A DNA stretch of 9,528 bases, taken from Nitriliruptoraceae bacterium (GTDB lineage Bacteria; Actinomycetota; Nitriliruptoria; Nitriliruptorales; Nitriliruptoraceae). Within the stretch, counting starts at the first letter, position 1, and each line of letters opens with the position of its first letter. Below the pieces are notes generated by a model that made no database searches, was not told the DNA's origin, and saw only the letters and a program-made list of their open reading frames with translations. The DNA lies in assembly GCA_007123425.1 (NCBI GenBank), contig SKLC01000376.1, forward strand, positions 1-9,528, read 5' to 3'. Below, in pieces: positions 1 to 6,364 of the stretch. The translations under genes and the position numbers were made by a program.

Positions 1-1
1 C

Positions 2-370
2 CTGCCGGCACCGCTGCGCGCGCTGCCGGTCCCCTTCGGGCCGCCGCTGGGCACCAAGCCGCTGGGCTACCTCTACGACCGCATCCTGACCCGCGACACG
101 TGGCTGCACCGCATCGACATCTGCCGGGCGGTGGAGCGACCCGCGCACCTGACCGCGGAGCACGACGGCCGGGTGGTTGCCGACGTCGTCGAGGAGTGGG
201 CCGACCTGCACGACCAGCCCTTCGACCTCGTGCTGACCGGCCCCGCGGGCGGCCGGTGGCGGCGCGGCGAGGACGGCGCGTCGCTGGAGCTCGACGCGGT
301 GGAGTTCTGCCGGATCCTGTCGGGACGGGCGCCCGGGACCGGGCTGCTCGCCACCCGCGTCAACTTCTAG
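2..370 (+). CDS. Maleylpyruvate isomerase family mycothiol-dependent enzyme (3' part)
   Basis: Only the last 122 residues are present; the gene begins before the window and the frame is open from base 2. The visible start of the fragment carries the helix RDTWLHRIDICRA, which in this DinB-like superfamily closes the N-terminal metal-binding bundle. Asp32 and His36 of the fragment are spaced like metal ligands of the family (inference). The C-terminal part has the typical ending, acidic LELDAVEF followed by CRILSGRAPGTGLLATRV. Family members use mycothiol, the actinobacterial low-molecular-weight thiol, as cofactor or co-substrate in isomerisation or conjugation; most have no known substrate and act in the cytosol. 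The next gene starts 10 bases downstream on the same strand, so the two are probably co-transcribed. The family call is firm, the substrate unknown. Confidence 0.85.
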   Translation: MPAPLRALPVPFGPPLGTKPLGYLYDRILTRDTWLHRIDICRAVERPAHLTAEHDGRVVADVVEEWADLHDQPFDLVLTGPAGGRWRRGEDGASLELDAVEFCRILSGRAPGTGLLATRVNF

Positions 371-380
371 CGGCACGCCC

Positions 381-1100
381 ATGGGCACGCCGTCGCACGA
401 CCCGCCCGAGCCCCTCGCCGGCGCCCACGGCGCGCTGGTGCTGTTCAGCGACATCGCCTGCCCCTGGGCGACCGTGATGGTGCTGCGGCTGCGGGCTGCC
501 CGCGACCGGCTCTCCCCCGGGGCGCGACCGCCGCTGCTGCACCTCGCGCACCCGCTCGAGCTGCTCCATCGGCGTCCGCTCGCGCGCCGCGTCATCGACG
601 CGGAGATCCCGGCCTGCGCCGCGGCGGCACCGCAGCTGGGCTGGTCGCTGTGGCAGGGCAGGCTCGACGAGTACCCGGTGTCGAGCCTGCTGGCGCTCGA
701 GGCGGTGCAGGCGGCCCGACGACAGTCGGAGGCCGCCGCGGAGGAGCTCGACCTCGCCCTGCGACGCGCACTGTTCGCCGAGTCGCGCTGCATCACCCTG
801 CGGCATGAGGTGCTGCGCGCCGCCGACCGGTGCCCGCGGCTCGACCGGGCGCGCCTCCTCGACGACCTCGACCGGGGCGTCGCCCGGAGCGCCGTCATGC
901 GCCAGTCGGCCGCGGCCCGGGCAGGCGCCGCGGCCTGCACGGGGTACCTCGTCCTGCCCGACGGCGCCGGCCACTGCAATCCCGGCCTGACCACGGCCTG
1001 GCTCGGGCCCCCGGTGCCCGGCGGGACACCCACCGTCACCCGCGACGACCCCGACGTCTACGCGACGCTGCTCGCGACTCCGGGCGCCGCCCCGCCATGA
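381..1100 (+). CDS. DsbA-like thioredoxin-fold protein
   Basis: This 239-residue protein has the layout of the DsbA / FrnE / 2-hydroxychromene-2-carboxylate isomerase group. A first beta strand leads into FSDIACPWA (Cys27-Pro28-Trp29-Ala30), followed by a long helical insert (about residues 75-180) and a closing segment with HCNPGL (198-203), resembling the HNPG stretch of DsbA-family proteins, and TVTRDDPDVYATLL. The second cysteine of the usual CPWC motif is alanine, so classical two-cysteine disulfide exchange is unlikely; Cys27 could still form a mixed disulfide. No signal peptide is visible, so it is probably cytosolic. The start is the first ATG, 10 bases after the preceding stop, with no strong Shine-Dalgarno; coupling to the upstream mycothiol-family gene is likely. 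A thiol-related role fits both genes but is inferred. Confidence 0.75.
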   Translation: MGTPSHDPPEPLAGAHGALVLFSDIACPWATVMVLRLRAARDRLSPGARPPLLHLAHPLELLHRRPLARRVIDAEIPACAAAAPQLGWSLWQGRLDEYPVSSLLALEAVQAARRQSEAAAEELDLALRRALFAESRCITLRHEVLRAADRCPRLDRARLLDDLDRGVARSAVMRQSAAARAGAAACTGYLVLPDGAGHCNPGLTTAWLGPPVPGGTPTVTRDDPDVYATLLATPGAAPP

Positions 1101-1137
1101 CCGGCGGACGGCCAGGGGAGCGGCGGGCGGCGACGGC

Positions 1138-1143
1138 TACGGT
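1138..1143 (+). promoter_or_regulatory. Candidate -10 box TACGGT before the small membrane protein gene
   Basis: TACGGT matches the actinobacterial TANNNT -10 consensus and lies 53 bases before the TTG start at 1197. No convincing -35 is visible. TA dinucleotides are rare in this sequence, which gives the match some weight. Confidence 0.3.
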
Positions 1144-1184
1144 CTGGCTCAGGCGAGGCGACGATCCACTCTGGCGTGGCGACG

Positions 1185-1190
1185 AGGAGG
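1185..1190 (+). promoter_or_regulatory. Shine-Dalgarno AGGAGG deciding a TTG start
   Basis: A perfect AGGAGG ends 6 bases before the TTG at 1197. The in-frame GTG at 1176 would place this motif inside the coding sequence and has no comparable site of its own, so the TTG is preferred. Confidence 0.65.
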
Positions 1191-1196
1191 CCGACA

Positions 1197-1373
1197 TTGA
1201 ACCCGCAGGCGATCATGTCCGCGATCCCGTGGGCGCGCCGACTGTGGAAGGTCATGCCGCCCGCGCTGCGCGCCCCGCTGCTGCTGGTCGGCGCCGCCGC
1301 CGGCATCTGGTACGCCATGGAAGGGCGCCGCGAGATGCAGGAGATCGCGGCGCGCGAGGCCCGCGGCGGCTGA
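1197..1373 (+). CDS. Small single-pass membrane protein (hypothetical)
   Basis: A 58-residue protein starting MNPQAIMSAIPWARRLWK. It has a basic amphipathic N-terminus, one hydrophobic stretch (about residues 26-41, APLLLVGAAAGIWYAM) and a charged tail GRRREMQEIAAREARGG-like in character. This is consistent with one membrane helix whose ends are both rich in arginine; topology is not clear. The TTG start is chosen for the AGGAGG 6 bases upstream; a longer version from GTG 1176 would be 65 residues. A TACGGT -10 candidate lies 53 bases upstream. The gene is convergent with the CsbD-like gene, and a 9-bp hairpin follows its stop. I do not recognise the family. That it is real rests on the ribosome site, codon pattern and membrane segment; the other frames here are low-complexity shadows. 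Confidence 0.65.
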   Translation: MNPQAIMSAIPWARRLWKVMPPALRAPLLLVGAAAGIWYAMEGRREMQEIAAREARGG

Positions 1374-1391
1374 CGCCGGCCGCGCACGGAT

Positions 1392-1420
1392 CAGCGCCGC
1401 CGGATGTCCCAGCGGCGCTG
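1392..1420. terminator. 9-bp hairpin between convergent genes
   Basis: CAGCGCCGC (1392-1400) pairs perfectly with GCGGCGCTG (1412-1420) across an 11-base loop, 18 bases after the membrane protein stop. There is no T-tract, as is common in very GC-rich actinobacteria. It could stop transcription from either side. Confidence 0.35.
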
Positions 1421-1452
1421 CCGTGAGCCCGGCATGGCCGCGGCCGGCCCGG

Positions 1453-1470
1453 GCCCGGTCGGATCCGGGC
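1453..1470 (-). terminator. Short hairpin just after the CsbD-like stop
   Basis: GCCCGG (1453-1458) and CCGGGC (1465-1470) form a 6-bp stem with a 6-base loop, one base beyond the minus-strand stop codon. No T-tract is present. The stem is short enough to be chance at this base composition. Confidence 0.25.
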
Positions 1471-1471
1471 G

Positions 1472-1684
1472 TCAGTCCTGGTTGCGGACCTCGCTGCCCT
1501 TGTGCCCGGCGGCCTCCGCTCGCTTGCGCTGCGCCTCGAGCTCGGCCTCCTCGGCCTCGTCGCGCTTCTGGGCCTTGGCCTGCTGGGCCTCGCCCTCCTT
1601 CTGGCGCTTCTCGTCGTCGGTGAGCTTGCCCATGGCCTCCTTGGCCACGCCCTTCGCCTTCTCGCCGATGGTCTCGTCCGGCAT
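1472..1684 (-). CDS. CsbD-like stress protein
   Basis: This 70-residue, highly charged, cysteine-free protein has the CsbD pattern. It begins DETIGEKAKGVAKEAMGKLT, continues DDEKRQKEGEAQQAKAQK, and ends in an Ala/Glu/Lys/Arg-rich helix (about 35-60) that could form a coiled coil. CsbD-family proteins are abundant small general-stress proteins (SigB regulon in Bacillus) whose molecular function is unsettled. The ATG at 1684 is preferred over the GTG at 1702 because GAAAGG ends 7 bases before it and the family usually starts at this point. The gene is convergent with the small membrane protein and divergent from the flavin reductase gene across 238 bases. No clear stress-sigma promoter could be read upstream, so stress induction is inferred from the family alone. 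Confidence 0.85.
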   Translation of the reverse strand: MPDETIGEKAKGVAKEAMGKLTDDEKRQKEGEAQQAKAQKRDEAEEAELEAQRKRAEAAGHKGSEVRNQD

Positions 1685-1832
1685 CGTCCAGCCTTTCGTC
1701 ACGTCGTCTCGCCCGGCTCGCCCACGATGGAACGCCAGCCGCCACGCCCCTGCGCGCGGCGGGGCCGGCCGACCGGCGGTGTGCGGGCAGGCCCACCCCG
1801 GCCGGACGGACAGCGACGCCCCGGCGCGCTCC

Positions 1833-1838
1833 TACGCT
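1833..1838 (+). promoter_or_regulatory. Candidate -10 box TACGCT before the flavin reductase gene
   Basis: TACGCT fits TANNNT and lies 85 bases before the GTG at 1923, in the divergent region shared with the CsbD-like gene. No good -35 was found. Confidence 0.3.
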
Positions 1839-1922
1839 GCCGACCACACCCGGGCGGGATGCCGGCCACCTGCCCCGGCAGCAGCCCCACTCGAGCCGCC
1901 CCGGCCGCGCAGGAGGCCCGCC

Positions 1923-2600
1923 GTGACCAGCTCGCACGCCACGCCCCCTACCGACCTCGACGCGCCCCTGGAGCTCGACCCGGGTGACTGGGACAGCCGG
2001 CAGATCTACTTCCTCATGACCGGCCTGGTGATCCCGCGCCCCATCGCGTGGGTGTCGACCCGCTCACCCGACGGGGTGCGCAACCTCGCGCCCCACTCCT
2101 ACTTCCAGGCCGTGTCCAACGACCCGCCCCACATCGTGTTCGCTTCGACCGGGGTGAAGGACACCCTGCGCAACGTGCGCGCCGCGGGCGAGTTCGTCGT
2201 CAACCTGGTCAGCGCCGATCTCGTGGAGGAGATGAACTACACGGCCACCGACTTCCCGCCCGAGGAGGACGAGTTCACCTGGGCCGGGCTCACCGAGGCG
2301 CCGGCCGTGCGGGTCGACGCGCCGCGGGTGGCCGAGGCGCACGCCCACCTCGAATGCGAGGTGCGCCACGAGCTGGCGGTCGGCAACGGCAACCTCGTGG
2401 TCGCAGAGGTCGTCCACGTGCACGTCGAGCCCTCCCTGTGGCGCGACGGCCGCATCGATCCGGAGGCCTACGACCCGGTGTGCCGGCTGGCGGGGACCAG
2501 CTACGCGACGCTCGGCGAGGTGTTCAAGCTGCCGCGCCCCGGCTGGAAGCGCGACGTCGAGGGCACCGCGCCCGGCGAGGCGATCCCCCGCCGCGCCTGA
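1923..2600 (+). CDS. Flavin reductase family protein (DIM6/NTAB type)
   Basis: A 225-residue FMN-binding split-barrel protein. Family hallmarks in order: PRPIAWVSTRSPDGVRNLAP (38-57), HSYFQAVSNDPPHIVFAS (58-75), then KDTLRNVRAAGEFVVNLV, MNYTATDFPPEEDEF and LECEVRHELAVGNGNLVVAEVVHVHV. Relatives bind FMN; some are NAD(P)H:flavin reductases supplying reduced flavin to monooxygenases, others have unknown roles. It is probably cytosolic. The GTG at 1923 is chosen because AGGAGG (1911-1916) ends 6 bases before it; the open frame further upstream is intergenic in character. No monooxygenase partner is in the window, so substrate and pathway cannot be assigned. The next gene is convergent, 30 bases away, and no obvious terminator separates them. 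Confidence 0.88.
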   Translation: MTSSHATPPTDLDAPLELDPGDWDSRQIYFLMTGLVIPRPIAWVSTRSPDGVRNLAPHSYFQAVSNDPPHIVFASTGVKDTLRNVRAAGEFVVNLVSADLVEEMNYTATDFPPEEDEFTWAGLTEAPAVRVDAPRVAEAHAHLECEVRHELAVGNGNLVVAEVVHVHVEPSLWRDGRIDPEAYDPVCRLAGTSYATLGEVFKLPRPGWKRDVEGTAPGEAIPRRA

Positions 2601-2630
2601 GCACCGCCGCGCGCCGCGGGCGCACCGGGA

Positions 2631-3218
2631 TCAGTCGACGCCCTCGTCCCACTCGGCCCACCGCGCGCCCTCCTCGAGGTCGCCGTCGGGTCCCTCGGCC
2701 TCCACCTCGTCGAGCAGGCTCGCGTCATCGGAGAACTCGAGCACCCCGACCATCCCGTCGTCGTCGAGGTCGCTGACGTGCACCGTGGCCAGCGGCCACC
2801 AGGCCGCGCCGTCGTGCTCCCAGAGCACGCCCACCACCACGTCGTGGACGCGGCCGCGGGTGATGCAGGACGTCGGGCGGCGGTGCCACAGGCTCTCGAG
2901 GGACTCCCCGAGCCGGTCGCGGTCGCCGCCGAGCAGCCCCGGCGCCTCGCCGTCCGACGCCACCACGTCCAGCAGCGCATCGAGGTCGCGCGCGTTGAAC
3001 GCCTCCGCGATGGCATCCACCACGTCGGTGTCGATCTCCGCCACCTCGTCGAGCGGAGCGTCCTGCGCGTCGTCGGGCTCGTCGACGTGGTAGCCGAGCT
3101 CGTCGTGATCCAGGGCGGTGACGTCGCGGACCTCCACCCCGTCCCCGGTGGCCTCGTCACCGTTCATGGCGTGCAGGCGGGACGCCGCCGCTGCCTGGAG
3201 ACGGTCGGGCTCGGCCAC
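2631..3218 (-). CDS. Acidic NTF2-like domain protein, function unknown
   Basis: A 195-residue, strongly acidic protein. Residues about 1-60 are rich in Asp/Glu and Ala without a recognised domain. Residues about 62-165 look like an NTF2/SnoaL-type fold: the helix VVDAIAEAFNARDLDALLDV (66-85) is the typical opening of that superfamily, followed by strands ending in RVHDVVVGVLWEHDGAAWWP and VHVSDLDDDGMVGVLEFSDD. NTF2-like domains serve as enzymes or as ligand-binding or dimerisation modules; no catalytic residues can be assigned here. The GTG at 3218 is preferred because AGGAGG ends 5 bases upstream. An in-frame GTG at 3269 would add 17 residues (with strongly GC third positions) but lacks a spaced ribosome site. 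The gene is divergent from the acetyltransferase fusion. That it is coding is likely; its role is unknown. Confidence 0.75.
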   Translation of the reverse strand: MAEPDRLQAAAASRLHAMNGDEATGDGVEVRDVTALDHDELGYHVDEPDDAQDAPLDEVAEIDTDVVDAIAEAFNARDLDALLDVVASDGEAPGLLGGDRDRLGESLESLWHRRPTSCITRGRVHDVVVGVLWEHDGAAWWPLATVHVSDLDDDGMVGVLEFSDDASLLDEVEAEGPDGDLEEGARWAEWDEGVD

Positions 3219-3223
3219 GTGCT

Positions 3224-3229
3224 CCTCCT
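3224..3229 (-). promoter_or_regulatory. Shine-Dalgarno AGGAGG favouring the GTG at 3218
   Basis: On the minus strand GAGGAGGAGCAC precedes GTG 3218, giving a 5-base spacing from AGGAGG. Caution: the same bases would encode Glu-Glu-Glu if translation began at GTG 3269, so the match could be incidental. Confidence 0.45.
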
Positions 3230-3356
3230 CGAAGACGACGAGCCCATACTGCCGCCAGGTCGCTCCCACCTCAAGGGCACAAGGACCCGCCGAGCAGGGG
3301 CCGCCCCACCCGCCCGCAGCGGCCGGGCCGGTGCTACGCGCCCCCGGCGCCCGCCC

Positions 3357-3384
3357 GTTCGCCGGTCCCCACCGCCCGGCGAAC
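3357..3384. promoter_or_regulatory. Inverted repeat, candidate operator of the acetyltransferase fusion gene
   Basis: GTTCGCCGG (3357-3365) and CCGGCGAAC (3376-3384) are perfect 9-base inverted repeats, 10 bases apart, with centres about 19 bp apart, close to two helical turns. They sit 16 bases before the -10 candidate TAGGGT (3400-3405), where a dimeric regulator would overlap the -35 region. The regulator is unknown. Confidence 0.35.
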
Positions 3385-3399
3385 CGCGCCGGCGACGCC

Positions 3400-3405
3400 T
3401 AGGGT
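3400..3405 (+). promoter_or_regulatory. Candidate -10 box TAGGGT before the acetyltransferase fusion gene
   Basis: TAGGGT fits TANNNT and lies 109 bases before the ATG at 3514. No consensus -35 is present, which may mean activator dependence. Confidence 0.3.
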
Positions 3406-3513
3406 CGAGCGGGCGGACGCGCCGCCGCCTCGAGCGCGGCGAGGTCCCCGTGCGACCTCCGGGCGGCGGCCCTGCCACCGGAACCGGACAACGACGTCGG
3501 TGGAGCAACAGCG

Positions 3514-6297
3514 ATGGTGGACAAGTACGACGAGGACGAGGTGCTGCCCGACGGCACGACCATCCACATCCGGCCGATCCGCCCCGACGACAAGGAACGG
3601 CTGCTGGGGATGTGGGCCCGCACGTCGCCGGAGTCGCGGCGGCGGCGGTTCATGGGCTCGTTCGACCTCAACTGGGACAACGTCGCGCGCTTCACCGACC
3701 TCGATCCCACCCAGGAGGTCGCGCTGGTCTCCACCCGCGGCCGCGGGGAGTCCGAGCGCATCGTCGGCGTCGCGCGCTACGTGCGCTACGAGGACGACCC
3801 GCGCCACGCCGAGTTCGCCGCGCTCGTGGAGGACGCCGAGCAGGGCAAGGGCATCGGCACCGCGCTGGTGCGCCGGATCGCGCTGGCCGCCCACGAAGGC
3901 GGCATCACCCGGCTGGCGGGCGACATCCTCGCCGACAACACGCGCATGCTGAACCTCGTGCGCGAGCTCGGGCTGGAGTACCAGTCCAAGCGCGAGGGCG
4001 GCAGCGTCGTGCACAGCGACCTCGAGACGTCGCTGACCGAGCACTTCCTGGACGTCGTCCACACCCAGGAGCGCGAGGCCGCCAAGGCCGCGCTCAACCG
4101 CTTCTTCCGTCCCGAGCGGGTCGCGGTCGTGGGCGCAAGCCGCGACCGGGGCTCGATCGGCGGGCTGGTGTTCAGCCACCTGCTGGGAGGCGGGTTCACC
4201 GGGGTGGTCTACCCGGTCAACCCCAACACCCCCTACGTCCAGGGCGTCTCGGCCTACGACTCGCTGCGCACGTGCCCCCAGGTGCCGGACCTGGTGATGG
4301 TGTGCGTGCCCGCGCCCTTCGTCAACGACGTGGTGGACGAGGCCGGCGAGCTGGGTGTCAAGGCGGTGTGCATCATCTCGGCGGGCTTCTCCGAGGCCGG
4401 GGACCTCGGCCGCGAGCGCCAGGACGACCTGCTGCAGCGCGCCCGCGGCCACGGCCTGCGCATCGTGGGCCCCAACTGCATGGGCCTGCTCAACGGCACC
4501 GAGCAGGTGCGGATGAACGGCACCTTCTCCCAGACCTTCCCCGACCCGGGGCGGGTCTCGATGTCCTCGCAGTCCGGTGCGCTGGGCCTGGCGGTGCTCG
4601 ACCACGTGCAGTCGCTGGGGCTGGGGATCTCCACCTTCATCTCCGTGGGCAACAAGGCCGACATCTCCGGCAACGACCTGCTGCTGTACTGGGAGGAGGA
4701 CCCCGAGACCGACGTGATCCTGCTCTACCTCGAGTCCTTCGGCAACCCGCGCAAGTTCTCGCGGATCGCCCGGCGGATCTCCCGCTCCAAGCCGATCGTC
4801 ATCGTCAAGTCCGGCCGATCCACCGCCGGCGTGCGCGCCGCCTCCAGCCACACCGCCGCGATCTCCGCGGGCGACACGGCCGTCGACGCGCTGTTCAGCC
4901 AGACCGGCGTGATCCGCACCACCACGCTCGAGGAGATGTTCGACGTCGCCACGCTGCTCTCGAGCCAGCCGCTGCCGCGCGGCCGCAAGGTGGGGATCCT
5001 CACCAACGCCGGGGGGCCCGGGATCCTGGCCGCCGACGCCTGCGAGGCCAACAACCTCGAGGTCCCCCCGCTGTCCGACCGCACGCGCCAGCAGCTGGAC
5101 TCCTTCCTGCCCGGCGAGGCGGGCACCTCCAACCCCGTGGACATGATCGCCTCCGCCTCGGCGGAGGGCTACGCGCGCGGCATCGAGATCCTCGGCAACG
5201 CGCCCGAGATCGACATCGTGTTCGTCATCTTCATCCCCGCCGGGGTGACCGAGACCTCCGACGTCGCCGACGCGCTCGTGCGCGCCTCGTCGATGGTCCC
5301 CGACCACGTGCCGATCGTGTCGGTGTTCATGTCGGCCGAGGGGATGCCCCCCGAGCTCGCCGAGGCCAAGATCCCCTCCTTCCCCTTCCCCGAGTCCACC
5401 GCCCGGGCGCTGGGCCGCGTGGTCAACCACGCCCGGTGGAAGCACACGCCGCTGGGCGATGTCATCGAGCCCGAGGGCCTCGAGCGGGCGCGGGCCCGCG
5501 AGATCGTCGACGCCGCCCTGGCCAGCCCGACCGACGGGGCGGGACGGCCCAGCTTCGGCCGGCCGCACACCACCGCCGCCAGCGAGATGCACTCGGCGAT
5601 GGTGCCCGACGCCGAGCCGGACGCCGACGCCCCGCCCGAGGGCCGCTGGCTGACCAGCGCCGAGGCGGCCGGCGTGCTCGAGGCCTACGGGGTCCCGCTC
5701 GCGCGCTCGCGGCTGGTGACCACGCCCGAGGAGGGCGCACAGGCCCAGCGCGAGCTGGGCACGCCCGTGGCGGTCAAGAGCGCGGCGCCGATCCACAAGA
5801 CCGACGTGGGCGGCATCGAGCTCGGGCTCACCGCGCCCGAGGAGGTCGCCGCGGCGATCGAGCGCATCGACACCGCGATGCGCGGGGCCGAGGCGGCCAC
5901 CGACGACGGCTTCCTCATCCAGGAGATGGTCGACGAGGGCACCGAGATGGTGGTCGGGGTCACCCACGACCCGTCCTTCGGCCCGATCGTGATGACGGGC
6001 ATGGGCGGGACCATGGTCGAGCTGCAGCGCGACGTCGCCGTGCGGATCACGCCGCTGACCGACCGCGACGTCTCCGAGATGCTGTCCTCGCTGCGGATGG
6101 CCCCGGTGCTGTCCGGCTACCGCGGCGCACCGCCCGCCGACGTGGCTGCGCTCAAGGACCTGCTGTACCGCGTCAACGCCATGGTCGAGGACCTACCGGA
6201 GGTCACCGAGCTGGACCTCAACCCGGTGTTCGTCAAGCCCGAGGGCGGCGGCGTCGTCGCCGTGGACGTGCGGATGCGCATCACGCCGATCCCGTAG
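3514..6297 (+). CDS. Bifunctional GNAT acetyltransferase / ADP-forming acyl-CoA synthetase
   Basis: A 927-residue fusion. Residues about 15-175 are a GNAT domain with the acetyl-CoA loop QGKGIG (110-115). A CoA-binding Rossmann domain follows (VAVVGAS, Gly207), then the succinyl-CoA-ligase-like part with GPNCMG (319-324), SSQSGALG (351-358) and ASSHTAAIS (443-451). The latter holds His446 at the place of the phosphohistidine of ADP-forming acetyl-CoA synthetases. After a Pro/Asp-rich linker (about 696-712) comes an ATP-grasp domain with VAVKSAAPIHKTDVGG (752-767). Relatives include the Pat lysine acetyltransferases that acetylate and inactivate acetyl-CoA synthetase. The domain order GNAT-first matches actinobacterial forms and is the reverse of enterobacterial Pat. 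No cyclic-nucleotide domain is present. GGAG lies 8 bases before the ATG. A candidate operator and -10 box lie upstream; metF starts 67 bases downstream. Cytosolic. Confidence 0.92.
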   Translation: MVDKYDEDEVLPDGTTIHIRPIRPDDKERLLGMWARTSPESRRRRFMGSFDLNWDNVARFTDLDPTQEVALVSTRGRGESERIVGVARYVRYEDDPRHAEFAALVEDAEQGKGIGTALVRRIALAAHEGGITRLAGDILADNTRMLNLVRELGLEYQSKREGGSVVHSDLETSLTEHFLDVVHTQEREAAKAALNRFFRPERVAVVGASRDRGSIGGLVFSHLLGGGFTGVVYPVNPNTPYVQGVSAYDSLRTCPQVPDLVMVCVPAPFVNDVVDEAGELGVKAVCIISAGFSEAGDLGRERQDDLLQRARGHGLRIVGPNCMGLLNGTEQVRMNGTFSQTFPDPGRVSMSSQSGALGLAVLDHVQSLGLGISTFISVGNKADISGNDLLLYWEEDPETDVILLYLESFGNPRKFSRIARRISRSKPIVIVKSGRSTAGVRAASSHTAAISAGDTAVDALFSQTGVIRTTTLEEMFDVATLLSSQPLPRGRKVGILTNAGGPGILAADACEANNLEVPPLSDRTRQQLDSFLPGEAGTSNPVDMIASASAEGYARGIEILGNAPEIDIVFVIFIPAGVTETSDVADALVRASSMVPDHVPIVSVFMSAEGMPPELAEAKIPSFPFPESTARALGRVVNHARWKHTPLGDVIEPEGLERARAREIVDAALASPTDGAGRPSFGRPHTTAASEMHSAMVPDAEPDADAPPEGRWLTSAEAAGVLEAYGVPLARSRLVTTPEEGAQAQRELGTPVAVKSAAPIHKTDVGGIELGLTAPEEVAAAIERIDTAMRGAEAATDDGFLIQEMVDEGTEMVVGVTHDPSFGPIVMTGMGGTMVELQRDVAVRITPLTDRDVSEMLSSLRMAPVLSGYRGAPPADVAALKDLLYRVNAMVEDLPEVTELDLNPVFVKPEGGGVVAVDVRMRITPIP

Positions 6298-6325
6298 CCG
6301 ACTGGGGCGTGGGCCCCGGCGGCCG

Positions 6326-6331
6326 TACGCT
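6326..6331 (+). promoter_or_regulatory. Candidate -10 box TACGCT before metF
   Basis: TACGCT fits TANNNT and lies 33 bases before the metF GTG, inside the 67-base gap. It suggests metF can be transcribed alone as well as by read-through. The gap is too short for a known S-adenosylmethionine or S-adenosylhomocysteine riboswitch. Confidence 0.35.
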
Positions 6332-6364
6332 GCGCGTTCGACCCCGGGAGCGAGGAAGCAACGC

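Noticed and set aside
1097..1426. ATGA-overlapping frame after the DsbA-like gene
   Set aside because: Although ATGA overlap suggests coupling, the translation is low-complexity and overlaps the small membrane protein, which has a much better ribosome site.
1685..1830. SigB/SigF-type stress promoter for the CsbD-like gene
   Set aside because: No GGGTA-type -10 is present on the minus strand here; partial GTT and GGGC matches were too weak to support it.
1404..1922. Long upstream extension of the flavin reductase frame
   Set aside because: It runs antisense through the CsbD-like gene, lacks family similarity, and the GTG at 1923 has an ideal AGGAGG.
3334..5967. Minus-strand open frame of 877 codons
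   Set aside because: It is antisense to the acetyltransferase fusion and composed of repetitive Gly/His/Asp/Val/Arg strings, typical of antisense shadows. The plus-strand frame has clear conserved motifs throughout.
6298..6364. Riboswitch upstream of metF
   Set aside because: The gap is only 67 bases, and no paired structure resembling a known S-adenosylmethionine or S-adenosylhomocysteine riboswitch was seen.
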